Shown: in pieces, positions 1-9,138 of the stretch
Position numbering within the stretch: the first letter of the stretch is position 1
Layout of the letters: each line of letters starts with the position of its first letter
Assembly (NCBI RefSeq): GCF_002395745.1
Contig: NZ_DGUN01000042.1
Span: forward strand, 1 to 27,874
Reading direction: 5' to 3'
Origin: Fibrobacter sp. UBA4309
GTDB taxonomy: Bacteria; Fibrobacterota; Fibrobacteria; Fibrobacterales; Fibrobacteraceae
Length of the DNA: 27,874 bases
Made by a program: the position numbers and the translations under genes
The notes under the pieces: generated by a model
Databases searched by the model: none
Seen by the model: the letters and a program-made list of their open reading frames with translations, nothing else
What the model was told of the DNA's origin: nothing

Positions 1-794
1 ATGCCTTCGTTACGGAAGTTCTTGCTGAATTCGAAAACCTTTTCCATGCCGCCCACGATGCAGCGCTTGAGGTAGAGTTCCGGGGCAACGCGCAGGTAGA
101 GCGTCATGTCGCAGGCGTTGTGGTGCGTGGTGAACGGGCGGGCGTTCGCGCCACCGTAAATCGGCTGGAGCGTCGGGGTCTCGACCTCGATAAAGCCCTT
201 CTCGATGAGGTATTCGCGGATAGCCTGCAGAATCTTGAAGCGCTTGATGAACACGTCCTTCACGTCGTCGTTCAGGGCCATGTCGATATAGCGCTGGCGG
301 TAACGGGTATCCACGTCGGCAAATTCGTTGAACACGACCTTGTTGCCGTTCTCGTCCACCTTTTCCTTCGCGACCGGAAGCGGACGCACGGCCTTGCTGA
401 GCATCGTCACCTTCTTCACGTGCACGGAATACTCGCCCGTCTGGGTTTCGAACATGGATCCGTTCACGCCGATAAAGTCGCCGAGGTCAATCATCTTCAC
501 GATTTCGTAGTTCGCCTCGCCCACTTCGTCGCGGGCCACGACCACCTGGAGACGGCCATAGCGGTCCTTGAGGTGCATGAAGCACATCTTGCCCTTGCGG
601 TTGAAACGGACCACGCGGCCGGCGAAGGCGATTTCTTCGCCGCTGGCCATCAGGGATGCCTTGTTTTCTTTAAGGAGCTCGGAATCGTGCGTGCGGTTAA
701 ACTTGTGCGGATAAGCCTCCACACCCATTTCCTTGAACTTCGCAAGCTTCGCGAGGCGAGCCTGCACCTGGTCATTCATGTCTTGCATTGCCAT
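1..794 (-). CDS. lysS: Lysyl-tRNA synthetase, class II, N-terminal part (cut by window start)
   Basis: The reading frame runs from an ATG at 794 off the left edge, so only about 264 codons are visible. Residues about 55-140 form an OB-fold anticodon-binding domain (FAGRVVRFNRKGKMCFMHL, later YSVHVKKVTMLSKAVRPLP). The start of the class II catalytic core follows, with motif 2-type sequence (ETPTLQPIYGGANARPF, YLRVAPELYLKR, VFEFSKNFRNEGM), which is diagnostic of class II LysRS. The enzyme charges tRNA-Lys with lysine in the cytoplasm. The start is supported by AGGA about 9 bases upstream of the ATG. A second ATG two codons in (788) cannot be excluded. The gene lies 64 bp downstream of ruvX on the same strand and may be cotranscribed with it. 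Nothing in the visible part is abnormal. Confidence 0.96.
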   Translation of the reverse strand, partial: MAMQDMNDQVQARLAKLAKFKEMGVEAYPHKFNRTHDSELLKENKASLMASGEEIAFAGRVVRFNRKGKMCFMHLKDRYGRLQVVVARDEVGEANYEIVKMIDLGDFIGVNGSMFETQTGEYSVHVKKVTMLSKAVRPLPVAKEKVDENGNKVVFNEFADVDTRYRQRYIDMALNDDVKDVFIKRFKILQAIREYLIEKGFIEVETPTLQPIYGGANARPFTTHHNACDMTLYLRVAPELYLKRCIVGGMEKVFEFSKNFRNEG

Positions 795-858
795 TTTTGT
801 TTATTCCTGCGATAATACCGCTTTAAATTTGAACGGTATAAAAATAGAAAAATCAACA

Positions 859-1269
859 CTACTGGCCGTCTAGCCAACGCTGCAATATGATTGCCGCGGC
901 CAACTGATCGATGACGCCCTTGTTCTTCTGCTTTTTCTTTTTGCTGAAGTGCGCCGTGCATTCCTGGGCCTGGACGCTCGAATAGGCCTCGTCCTGCGTA
1001 TGGATAGGCATTCCGGGGAAATGTTCCGCCAGTTCCTTCACGAAAGCCTCCACGACCAGATTCTTGCCGTCCATGCGGCCATCCGGGCGGTACGGCATCC
1101 CGACGACAAACTCGTCGACCTTGTTGATTTTCACCAGCTGTTCCAGGCGTTCGAACAGGTCCGTCGTCTTGCGGTCTATAGTCTCGCGCGAAAACGCCAT
1201 ACGGAACTCGGAGTCCGCAAAAGCGACTCCGACCCGGTGTTCCCCAAAATCAAGAGCGAGGTAGTTCAT
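859..1269 (-). CDS. ruvX: RuvX/YqgF family putative pre-16S rRNA nuclease / Holliday-junction resolvase-like protein
   Basis: This is a 136-residue RNase H-fold protein. The N-terminal LALDFGEHRVGVA carries the first catalytic Asp, VVGMPYRPDGRMDG corresponds to the family VGLPxxxDG strand, DEAYSSVQA to the second acidic motif (usually DER; the Arg is Ala here), and the C-terminal IDQLAAAIILQRWL to the last Asp helix. Length is typical of the family. The family acts in 16S rRNA 5' maturation and was earlier proposed as a Holliday-junction resolvase. I chose ATG 1269 because family members begin a few residues before the first Asp motif. A TTG at 1281 would add four residues, and it lies inside a -10-like sequence. 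The gene is 37 bp downstream of the CotH-type gene and 64 bp upstream of lysS. Confidence 0.93.
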   Translation of the reverse strand: MNYLALDFGEHRVGVAFADSEFRMAFSRETIDRKTTDLFERLEQLVKINKVDEFVVGMPYRPDGRMDGKNLVVEAFVKELAEHFPGMPIHTQDEAYSSVQAQECTAHFSKKKKQKNKGVIDQLAAAIILQRWLDGQ

Positions 1270-1277
1270 ACTACCCC

Positions 1278-1285
1278 GCAATATA
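1278..1285 (-). promoter_or_regulatory. -10-like element abutting the ruvX start
   Basis: The minus strand reads TATATTGC and ends 8 bases before the chosen ruvX ATG. If it is a working -10 element, the transcript would start only a few bases before the ATG. No good -35 element is visible, and the element sits in the short gap after the upstream gene, so chance is possible. Confidence 0.3.
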
Positions 1286-1306
1286 ACTTTTTATGTCGAA
1301 CCTGAA

Positions 1307-4300
1307 TTACTTGAATGTCGCCGTAAGCGTAGTAACCTGGCCAGGAACGAACGTACGCGTCGCTTCCGTGTTGCCGTCGCTCCAGCTGGAGAACACGCCG
1401 CCGGACTTGGGCTCGGCCGTGACCGTCACGGGTACATCCCTGAAGAAATTGAAAGCCATGCTCGACTGGTCAAGCGCGAGGCCATGCACCTTGATGGTTC
1501 CGTTTCCCTGGGTGGAGAGCGTCACCTGGGCAGTCTCGCCCAAGTTGAAATAGCTCTTCATCTCGTCCATGATGGTCTGCTGACGGGACTGCACAAAGTT
1601 CTTGATCGTCTCGAGATTCGAAGTGAAGGAGTTCGCCTCGAATTTCCAGAATTCGATATCGCGGTTCATCTCGGACTGCACCTGGGACTGAAGCGCATCG
1701 ATCTGCTTCAAGAGCCTGTCGGCAGCGAAGTTCATGGAGAGAAGCACGCAGTAGCGGTTGATGAACGCCTTCTTGAAGCCCTCGTTGCCGAGCAAGCGGA
1801 TCATGAGAATCGTGTGCGCCGAAATGGAGCCGTCTCCGGGTGCCGGGGCCACCTGGCCACCGCCGAAGTTTCCGCCGCCAAAGTCGCCCATGTTGCCGCC
1901 ACCCCAGTCACCGAAATTCATACCGCCCATGCCGCCCGTGCCGTTCGCGTTGGTCACGTAACTGAACACGTTGCCGTTCTGGGTGTTGTACGAAACGCCG
2001 AAACCGAAGTCCACGTCGTACATAAACCATCTCCATTTGCCCTTCTGGCTTGCGACACGCCACTTCTTCATATTGTTGTGCGGCCAGTCACCGTTGTTCA
2101 GGAACATCTCCGCCTGCATGTAGTTCATGTAGTTATCGATGTCCACCTGGTCGGCAATCTTCTGGTAGTTCGCGTCGCTCGTGAGTTCATTGCTCTGCAG
2201 CCAGCTAAGCATGGCCTTGTAGTCTTCTGCCGAACCGGCAGAAGCTTCGTCGGTCCCGCTCGACGTCGTAGCGAGAAGATCAATATCCTCCGGATCATAA
2301 CCGTACTTGGTTTCGTAATAGTATTCGTTGTTGCGTTCGCGCAAGTCGTGCAGGCCGTAGTACTGCCCGTTATAGTACACCACCACGTAACGCCCACGCT
2401 GGTAATCTACGCCCAGGCCTTCTGTCATCTGGGTTCCAAGGCGGTCGCGCACGTAGTCGTTGCCGCAGTTGTTACCGAAGTTCCTGACCGAAAACGCCTT
2501 GAACTTCTTGAGTTCCGGGTAGTCCGGGAACAGCGGGTACTTGAGACGCTTGTTGCCGTATTCCTCACGCATAGTGACGGCAAAGGACTTCTTCTCCTTC
2601 GCACGGCTGTACTGGCCCGTAATCTTGTAGTCGCCCATCACGCTGAACGCGGGAGTTTTCGGGGAACCCGGTTCGAACAACTCGACATATACGGGAAGTT
2701 CGCGGTTGCTCCAGAAGTTCGCACCCTTCTTCGGGTCCATCATGGAAGCTCCGTTACCCGTCATGTAGAGGCCGGTATCGGGGCTAAACATCGAGAGCGG
2801 ATCCGTCGTCACGAAAAGCGCGGCCAGCGACGGCTGCTGCTCGAACACGTAAGTACGGATAATCTCGTCGCTCGGGTACATTCCCTCGCCGTAGGTACGG
2901 CAACGCAGCACCGTATTCGCAGTGATGTTGAGCGTCTGCGTCACAAGCGCGCTGTTCGGGGTCGCCTCGGCACCGCCCTGCTCGCACCGCGTATTCGCAG
3001 GGAGCGTGACGCTTACCGAACCGCTGTAGAATCCGGAAGCCGGCACGGACGTTTCTGCCGACTGAACCTGGGACGCAAAGACATCGCCAAGGGTGTTACC
3101 GTACGGCGTCGGGTCCGCAATGCCCCATGCGCCGGCATCGTTCCTGGACCAAGTCGTCCCGTTGGGAACGTCGTCGTAGGTCACGGAATCGAGAATCGCA
3201 TTCTGATCGTTTGTCAGGAACAGCTGGCCGCCGTCTTCCGCCTTGAAGGTCGTATGCGGTTCGTGGCCGCGGTTACGGGCAATGTACGACGTCATCTTGA
3301 TGGTCGTCGTCTCGCTACCTTCGGTCTCGAGAGTGAACGTGGAACCGGAGACGTTGCCCAGCTTGGACGCATTCTCCTTGAGCCTCACGTAGAACACGCG
3401 TTCTTCGCCAGAACCGCGGAGATTCTTGCTCCAGTCGCCACCGGTACCGTTGAGGCTCATGCGAATCTTGTGGCCCTTGTCGATAATGCCGCGAAGCACG
3501 AACTGGTTCGCCTTGCTCAGGTTGGTCGCACCGTTCGTATTCACCATGAACGACGATGTAGAGCCGCTGCCACCAAAACCCATGCCGCCAGCACTGACCT
3601 TCATCACGCTACCGAACGAAACACCTCCGTTCTCGCTAAAGCAAATAGAGGACTGGCCCGGAAGATTGTCGACATTCGGCCCCGAAGTTGCGCCCGTATT
3701 GCCGCCCCACTGGCCGCCAATGCCACCTTGACCGCCCGTAGAACTCGTCTGCGCACTACAGTTGGTGCTCACCATGTTCACCGAATCGGAAGGCGGGATG
3801 TAGTCGGGATAATTCTTGCCCGACAAGAACACCACCATGTGGGACTTCGCGGGAATCGTCGCGTTGCCGAACACCCAGCGGCGGGGCATGCGGGCATCGT
3901 TCGTGAGGCCCACGCCCTTCAAGTCGACCGGGGCGTCGCTAGTGTTGTAAAGTTCGACCCATGCCGGGTCGTTGCCGTCATTGTCCTTGAGGCTCGCGTT
4001 CGCCGGGGACACCTCGGAAAAGATGACCGGGAAGCCTTCCACGCGGGAAAGGGGTTCGTCGATAATGACCTGGTCCGGATCTTCGCCGGCAAGCGGACCG
4101 TCGTGGCCGCCCTTGTCCTTGTCGCCCTGGTAACTGTCGTTCACTGCCGAACTGGAAAGCGGCACCGACGCAGAGCTCAGATTGCCCACGACTATCGAAG
4201 AACTCGAATAGAGGATAACGTCCCCCTCCTTGACCTGATCGCTAGGAACCAGGACCGTTCCGCCATCGGGCATGACAACCAGGACGGAATCCGGAAGGTC

Positions 4301-4426
4301 GGGAGGCAGCCCCCCGACTTCGGGCTCTTCGGCCGCGTTATTAGTAGAATCACCAGAACAGGCGACGAAGCCGCCCATAATCCCCCAAACACAAAACCCC
4401 GCGAGGACTACTTTTCCAATATTCAT
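1307..4426 (-). CDS. CotH-kinase-type surface lipoprotein with lamin-tail domain and InlB-type repeat
   Basis: This 1039-residue lipoprotein has a signal peptide ending in lipobox FVAC with Cys23. Ser/Asp-rich linkers follow. In order: a lamin-tail domain (about 130-205; VIFSEVSPANASLKDNDG, WVELYNTSDAPVDLKGVGL), a Gly-rich stretch (about 225-290), a chitobiase-C/Fn3-like domain (about 495-565), and a CotH domain (about 590-930) with KAFSVRNFGNNCGNDYVRD, NGDWPHNNMKKW near 780 and WRWFMYDVDFGFG near 804. A divergent InlB-type repeat closes the protein (about 968-1039; GGVFSSWSDGN). CotH proteins are atypical kinases, first known from spore coats. In fibre-degrading bacteria, CotH/lamin-tail proteins are usually surface-exposed, but the substrate here is unknown. 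A Gly/Asn/Met/Phe-rich loop (about 822-865) interrupts the CotH domain. No type IX-like C-terminal domain is present. The ATG at 4426 has no Shine-Dalgarno sequence. Confidence 0.88.
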   Translation of the reverse strand: MNIGKVVLAGFCVWGIMGGFVACSGDSTNNAAEEPEVGGLPPDLPDSVLVVMPDGGTVLVPSDQVKEGDVILYSSSSIVVGNLSSASVPLSSSAVNDSYQGDKDKGGHDGPLAGEDPDQVIIDEPLSRVEGFPVIFSEVSPANASLKDNDGNDPAWVELYNTSDAPVDLKGVGLTNDARMPRRWVFGNATIPAKSHMVVFLSGKNYPDYIPPSDSVNMVSTNCSAQTSSTGGQGGIGGQWGGNTGATSGPNVDNLPGQSSICFSENGGVSFGSVMKVSAGGMGFGGSGSTSSFMVNTNGATNLSKANQFVLRGIIDKGHKIRMSLNGTGGDWSKNLRGSGEERVFYVRLKENASKLGNVSGSTFTLETEGSETTTIKMTSYIARNRGHEPHTTFKAEDGGQLFLTNDQNAILDSVTYDDVPNGTTWSRNDAGAWGIADPTPYGNTLGDVFASQVQSAETSVPASGFYSGSVSVTLPANTRCEQGGAEATPNSALVTQTLNITANTVLRCRTYGEGMYPSDEIIRTYVFEQQPSLAALFVTTDPLSMFSPDTGLYMTGNGASMMDPKKGANFWSNRELPVYVELFEPGSPKTPAFSVMGDYKITGQYSRAKEKKSFAVTMREEYGNKRLKYPLFPDYPELKKFKAFSVRNFGNNCGNDYVRDRLGTQMTEGLGVDYQRGRYVVVYYNGQYYGLHDLRERNNEYYYETKYGYDPEDIDLLATTSSGTDEASAGSAEDYKAMLSWLQSNELTSDANYQKIADQVDIDNYMNYMQAEMFLNNGDWPHNNMKKWRVASQKGKWRWFMYDVDFGFGVSYNTQNGNVFSYVTNANGTGGMGGMNFGDWGGGNMGDFGGGNFGGGQVAPAPGDGSISAHTILMIRLLGNEGFKKAFINRYCVLLSMNFAADRLLKQIDALQSQVQSEMNRDIEFWKFEANSFTSNLETIKNFVQSRQQTIMDEMKSYFNLGETAQVTLSTQGNGTIKVHGLALDQSSMAFNFFRDVPVTVTAEPKSGGVFSSWSDGNTEATRTFVPGQVTTLTATFK

Positions 4427-4430
4427 GGTT

Positions 4431-4438
4431 CAAAAATA
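4431..4438 (-). promoter_or_regulatory. TAnnTTTG-type -10 element directly before the CotH-type gene
   Basis: The minus strand reads TATTTTTG, then AACC, then the ATG. This is an exact match to the Bacteroidetes TAnnTTTG element. If used, transcription would begin at or within a base or two of the start codon, giving a leaderless or nearly leaderless mRNA. That agrees with the absence of a Shine-Dalgarno sequence. The divergent 4427-4656 gap is AT-rich; it also holds a plus-strand TATAAT at 4481-4486. Confidence 0.45.
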
Positions 4439-4640
4439 GATAAAAAAATACGCCTTAGACGAAAATATTTTTATACACAATATAATTTTACAGAAAAAAT
4501 AAGGCAAAATTTTCTTTTTATACCGAAAAATTTTTACACACTCGGGAATTGCAAGCCGTTAGTCATGGCGATAATCGCGAAAATCGTGCATCTCATCGGG
4601 TTTCTGGGCAAAAAAAACTATTAAAATGGTACTATTTTTC

Positions 4641-4648
4641 TATCTTTA
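4641..4648 (+). promoter_or_regulatory. -10-like element before the activase gene
   Basis: TATCTTTA matches seven of the eight positions of the TAnnTTTG pattern (both free positions counted) and lies 8 bases before the ATG at 4657. There is no Shine-Dalgarno sequence in the intervening CGCCCACT, so a very short leader is possible. A competing upstream TATAAT (4481-4486) would instead give a leader of about 165 bases. Confidence 0.35.
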
Positions 4649-4656
4649 CGCCCACT

Positions 4657-7600
4657 ATGAGCATATCCAAGAACGATTTATGGGTCGGCGTGGACGTTGG
4701 TTCCACCACCGTCAAGATTGCCGTTGTCGATCCAGAGACCTCCAAACTTTTACATTATACGTACCAGCGCCACAACGCCATGCAGGCGAAAAAGGTCCAT
4801 GAGGTACTGAGGGAAGCCCACGGGCTATTCCCGGACAAGAATTTCAGGGTCGCCTTCTGCGGAAGCGGCGGCCAGCCCTTCGCCGAAGCCACACACGCCT
4901 TTTTTGTGCAGGAAGTCGTCGCGAACGCCCTCGCCGTCCGCGCCACCTACCCCGAATCCCGAGTAGCTATCGAACTCGGCGGCCAGGACGCGAAAGTCGT
5001 CTTCTTCGAAAAGGACAAGACCACCGGCAAGCTCATCGCCAGCGACATGCGCATGAACGGCGTGTGCGCGGGCGGTACCGGCGCATTTATCGACCAGGTG
5101 GCCGAACTTCTCCGCATCAAGACGGAAGCCTTCGAAGGCTTTGCCAAGCGCGGCCAGAAGGTCTACGAGATTTCGGGCCGCTGCGGCGTGTTCGCCAAGA
5201 CCGACATCCAGCCGATGCTCAACAACGGCGTCGCCAAGGAAGATATCGCCCTTTCGAGCTTCCACGCCATCGCGAAGCAGACCATCGGCGGTCTCGCCCA
5301 GGGCATGGAAATCAAGCCGCCCGTGATTTTCGAAGGCGGTCCCCTTACGTTTAACCCGACGCTCGTGCGCGCGTTCAAGGAACGCCTGGGCATCAGCGAC
5401 GAACAGGCCATCGTGCCGGAACACTCCGAGGTGCTCGTCGCCATGGGTGCGGCCCTCTCGCTCGGCTCCATGTTCGCCGGCCAGGAATGCCAGTACCGCA
5501 AGGAAGGCTCGCTCGACGCGCTCGTGCACTTCAACGAAATCCGCCAGGCCGAAAACAAGGCGAAGGCTGCCGCCGACCTGTTCTTCAAGAACGACGCCGA
5601 ATACAAGATGTTCCTCGAAGAACACAAGATGGCCGACAACCATTACCCGCAACCCGCCTCCGGTACCGAACTCAACGTGTACCTCGGTATCGACGCCGGT
5701 TCCACCACCACGAAGTTCGTATTGCTCGACGAACAGGACAAGGTGATTGACGGGTTCTACGCGAGCAACGACGGCGAACCACTCGCCGTGCTGAAGCGCG
5801 CCATGAACGAGCTCGCCGACCGCTACGAAGAATACGGCTGCAAGCTCAACATTCTGGGCGTGGGTACTACCGGCTACGGCGAACAGCTCTTCGCGAAGGC
5901 CGTGCATGCCGACTACCACACCGTTGAAACGGTCGCGCACGCGAACGCCGCCCAAAAAATCTGCCCCGACGTAAGCTTTATCCTCGATATCGGCGGCCAG
6001 GACATGAAGGCCATTTCCGTGCAAGACGGCGTCGTCACCGGCATCATCCTGAACGAGGCGTGCTCCTCGGGTTGCGGCTCCTTCATCGAGACCTACGCCC
6101 GCAGCCTCGGCATCCCGATGGAAAAGATTGCCGAGATGGCTTTCAATGCAAAGAGCCCCTCTCAGCTCGGCAGCCGCTGCACCGTGTTCATGAACAGTTC
6201 CATCATCACGGAACAGCGCGACGGCAAGCAGCCCGAAGACATCATCGCGGGCATCTGCCGTTCCATCATCAACAACGTCTTTACGAAAGTTATCCGTATC
6301 CGCAACCTGAACACCCTCGGCAAGAAGGTCGTGGTGCAGGGCGGTACGTTCAAGAACAACGCGGTGCTCCGCGCCTTCGAACAGTACACGGGCCTCAAGC
6401 CCATCCGTCCGGAACGCCCGGGCGAAATGGGCGCTATCGGTATCGCTCTGCTCACCAAGAAGTTCATGGAAGAGAGACGCAAGACCGAACCGGACCTGAA
6501 GACCAGCTTTATCGGCCTCGAGGCCATGAAGACCTTCAGCTGGCACAACCAGCCGGGCCAACTCTGCCAGTACTGCACCAACCACTGCTCCCGCACCATC
6601 GTCACGTTCAGCGACGGCCAGAGCTTCGTCACCGGCAACCGCTGCGAACGCGGTGAAGTCACTGCCGACCCGAACGACCCGAAGACGAAGGCACTCATAG
6701 CCGAAATCAACAAGAAGATGCTCTCCGTGCCCGACATGATCAAGCGCACGAACCAGCTGTTGGTGAAGGACTACGCCCCGGCCAAGCTCGCCCCCAACAA
6801 CGGCAAGACCATCGGTATCCCGCGCGTGCTCGAATTCTGGGCATCGCTCCCCTACTGGAAGGCATTCTTCACGAGCCTCGGCTACACCGTCGTGGTGAGT
6901 CGCCAGAGCGACTACAAGATGTTCGAAGCCGGCCTCCACAGCGTGCCCAGTGACACGGTCTGCTTCCCGGCCAAGCTCGTGCACGGCCACGTGCTCAGCC
7001 TTATCGAGAAAAAGGTCGACCGCATATTCTTCCCGATGATGGTCGCCGTCCCGAGTGACCACACCAAGTTCACGGCCACCTCCGTGTGCCCGGTGGTGCA
7101 GGCCTACCCCAACGTCTGCAAGAACACCGACGAACCCGCCAAGAATTACGGCGTCCCCATGGACCAGCCGATTTTCCACTGGTTCAACGCCAAGCTCCGC
7201 AGAAGCCAGACCATCGACTGGTTCCACGAGAACTGGAAACTCGACAAAAAGCTTCTCGCCAAGGCGGTCACCGAAGGCGAAAAGGCCCTCAACAATTACC
7301 GCACGACACTCCTGGAAGAAGGCCAGAAGGTGCTCGACGAAGTCCGTGCGAAGAACAGCTTTGCCGTGGTGATCGCAGGCCGCCCGTACCATGCGGACAT
7401 GCTCATCAACCACAACATCGCAAGCCACTTTACCGCCATGGGAATCCCGGTGCTCACCACCGAGTCGCTCCCGGGCGTCTATGACCAGGACGTGCCGACC
7501 CATACCCGCGTGGAAATCAAGAATACGTTCCACCTGCGCATGATCGGCGCCACGATGATCGCCGCGAAGGACCCGAACGTGGAACTCGCCCAGATCGTGA

Positions 7601-9090
7601 GCTTCGGCTGCGGCCACGACTCCATCCTGACCGACGAAATGATGCGCATGATGCACCGCGATTCCAACAAGGAAATGCTCATGCTCAAGCTCGATGAAGG
7701 CGATGCCCGCGGCCCCGTGGGAATCCGCATCAAGAGTTTCATCGAGACCGTGAAGGCCCGCCGTGCGGCGAACCTGCCCGAAAAGCCCGAAAGCAACGAA
7801 CCGCTTTACCATACGCCGTTCGTCGATTCCGACAAGACCCGCCGCAAGATCCTCACGCCGAACCTTTCTCCGGCCTTCTCCGTGCTCGCCAGCGAATACA
7901 TCAAGGCGAAGGGCTACATGGCCGAATACCTGCCCGTAGCCGACAAGGAAGCCATCGAACTCGGCAAGAAGTTTGTGCACAACGACATCTGCTTCCCCTG
8001 CCAGGTGAACATCGGCGAATGCCTCAAGTGGCTTGTGAACCACCCCGAAATCAAGCCGACCGAAGTCTCCATGTGCCTCGCGAAGAACTGCGAGAACTGC
8101 CGTGCAGTGCAGTATCCCGTACTCGCCCGCAAGGCGCTCGACGAAGCTGGCTTCAAGGATGTCTCCATCATCACGACGGGTACCGACTACAAGGGAATCC
8201 ATCCGGGATTCACCGTAGGTCTCGACTTCCGCCTGCACATGCTGTGGGGCATCGTGTTCATGGATGCCATCGAAATCATGTACCGTGCGCTGCTGCCCTA
8301 CGAAGTGAACAAGGGTGACACGCAGAAGGTGTACGACCACTGGATGCCGCTCCTGATGAGCATGGCAGCCCAGCTCAAGAAAACCGAGCTCCGCATGCCC
8401 AAGAAGGTGCTCGACATGTTCGCCGCCTGCGTGGAGGCGTTCAACACCGTCGAGATTACCGAAGACCGCAAGAAGGGCATCCGCAAGCCGCGCGTGGCCG
8501 TGCTTGGCGAAATCCTGATGAACTACCACCCGAGTGCCAACGGCTTCGTGGAAAAGTACCTGATGGACAACGGCATGGAAGTCTATCTGCCGGGCATGCT
8601 CGACTTCTTCCGCGTCGACGAGGTCGTGCGCGCCGAGAAGCTCAAGCGCGGGTTCTCCGCGAACCCCATCATGGACCGCGTCGAAGGGGGCATCACCTCC
8701 AAGGCGTATACCCATGCATCCGGTTGCGTGCAGAACGTGATGAAAAACTTCAAGCTCTACGAGCATCACGCCGACTGTCTGGAACTCAAGGACTACATCT
8801 CCGACATCATCGACCCGACTTACAACACAGGCGAAGGATGGCTCATCCCGGGCGAAATCCTCTACAACTCGAAGCACGGCGTGAACAGCTTCATCATCTT
8901 GCAGCCGTTCGCATGCCTTGCCAACCACATCAGCGGACGCGGCCTCACCAAGGCCGTGAAGGAACGTTGCCCGCACGTGCAAATCCTGAGTCTCGACTAC
9001 GATCCGGACACAAGCTTCGCGAACATCGAGAACAGACTGCAGATGCTGATTATCAACGCCCGCGAGTTGGAGAAAGCGAATAACAATTGA
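4657..9090 (+). CDS. Fused 2-hydroxyacyl-CoA dehydratase activase (two BadF/BcrA-type ATPase domains) with DUF2229 and HgdB-like regions
   Basis: This is a 1477-residue cytoplasmic protein of the CoA-substrate-specific activase family. Two ASKHA-fold ATPase domains open it: VGVDVGSTTVK (10-20) and YLGIDAGSTTTKFVL (about 342). Each keeps the two cysteines that in HgdC-type activases bridge a [4Fe-4S] cluster between subunits: C137 (VCAGGTGAF) with C176 (GRCGVF), and C469/C473 (CSSGCGSF) with C508 (SRCTVF). A Cys cluster (CQYCTNHC) and a DUF2229 region starting near 715 (KTIGIPRVLEFW) follow. The C-terminal half is HgdB/dehydratase-like, with more Cys motifs (CFPCQVNIGEC, CLAKNCENC). The family couples ATP hydrolysis to electron injection into an Fe-S dehydratase. 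The natural substrate of these large fusions is not established. An ATG at 4549 would add 36 residues, but homology starts just after 4657. Confidence 0.92.
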   Translation: MSISKNDLWVGVDVGSTTVKIAVVDPETSKLLHYTYQRHNAMQAKKVHEVLREAHGLFPDKNFRVAFCGSGGQPFAEATHAFFVQEVVANALAVRATYPESRVAIELGGQDAKVVFFEKDKTTGKLIASDMRMNGVCAGGTGAFIDQVAELLRIKTEAFEGFAKRGQKVYEISGRCGVFAKTDIQPMLNNGVAKEDIALSSFHAIAKQTIGGLAQGMEIKPPVIFEGGPLTFNPTLVRAFKERLGISDEQAIVPEHSEVLVAMGAALSLGSMFAGQECQYRKEGSLDALVHFNEIRQAENKAKAAADLFFKNDAEYKMFLEEHKMADNHYPQPASGTELNVYLGIDAGSTTTKFVLLDEQDKVIDGFYASNDGEPLAVLKRAMNELADRYEEYGCKLNILGVGTTGYGEQLFAKAVHADYHTVETVAHANAAQKICPDVSFILDIGGQDMKAISVQDGVVTGIILNEACSSGCGSFIETYARSLGIPMEKIAEMAFNAKSPSQLGSRCTVFMNSSIITEQRDGKQPEDIIAGICRSIINNVFTKVIRIRNLNTLGKKVVVQGGTFKNNAVLRAFEQYTGLKPIRPERPGEMGAIGIALLTKKFMEERRKTEPDLKTSFIGLEAMKTFSWHNQPGQLCQYCTNHCSRTIVTFSDGQSFVTGNRCERGEVTADPNDPKTKALIAEINKKMLSVPDMIKRTNQLLVKDYAPAKLAPNNGKTIGIPRVLEFWASLPYWKAFFTSLGYTVVVSRQSDYKMFEAGLHSVPSDTVCFPAKLVHGHVLSLIEKKVDRIFFPMMVAVPSDHTKFTATSVCPVVQAYPNVCKNTDEPAKNYGVPMDQPIFHWFNAKLRRSQTIDWFHENWKLDKKLLAKAVTEGEKALNNYRTTLLEEGQKVLDEVRAKNSFAVVIAGRPYHADMLINHNIASHFTAMGIPVLTTESLPGVYDQDVPTHTRVEIKNTFHLRMIGATMIAAKDPNVELAQIVSFGCGHDSILTDEMMRMMHRDSNKEMLMLKLDEGDARGPVGIRIKSFIETVKARRAANLPEKPESNEPLYHTPFVDSDKTRRKILTPNLSPAFSVLASEYIKAKGYMAEYLPVADKEAIELGKKFVHNDICFPCQVNIGECLKWLVNHPEIKPTEVSMCLAKNCENCRAVQYPVLARKALDEAGFKDVSIITTGTDYKGIHPGFTVGLDFRLHMLWGIVFMDAIEIMYRALLPYEVNKGDTQKVYDHWMPLLMSMAAQLKKTELRMPKKVLDMFAACVEAFNTVEITEDRKKGIRKPRVAVLGEILMNYHPSANGFVEKYLMDNGMEVYLPGMLDFFRVDEVVRAEKLKRGFSANPIMDRVEGGITSKAYTHASGCVQNVMKNFKLYEHHADCLELKDYISDIIDPTYNTGEGWLIPGEILYNSKHGVNSFIILQPFACLANHISGRGLTKAVKERCPHVQILSLDYDPDTSFANIENRLQMLIINARELEKANNN

Positions 9091-9116
9091 TAATGGATAA
9101 ATGATAATGGATAATT
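9089..9116 (+). repeat. Left heptamer array: four 7-bp units (GATAATG-type)
   Basis: Four tandem heptamers are present: GATAATG, GATAAAT, GATAATG, GATAATT. The array begins with the GA of the activase stop codon TGA. It is an imperfect inverted copy of the array at 9335-9362, and both are preceded on the outside by AATT. Together they bracket the gene relic at 9139-9336. Confidence 0.75.
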
Positions 9117-9138
9117 TGTATTCTGGCGGAAGAGCTTT

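Noticed and set aside
1484..4624. 1046-codon plus-strand open frame opposite the CotH-type gene
   Set aside because: Same shadow effect. It runs on into AT-rich intergenic DNA and has no family features.
4825..8982. 1385-codon minus-strand open frame opposite the activase
   Set aside because: Codon-bias shadow. The translation is His/Asp/Val-rich without recognisable motifs, while the plus frame has multiple conserved motifs.
9091..9138. Heptamer array as a simple microsatellite sequencing artefact
   Set aside because: The units are imperfect, number exactly four on each side, and are inverted around a recognisable gene relic, which is not expected of random slippage or sequencing error.
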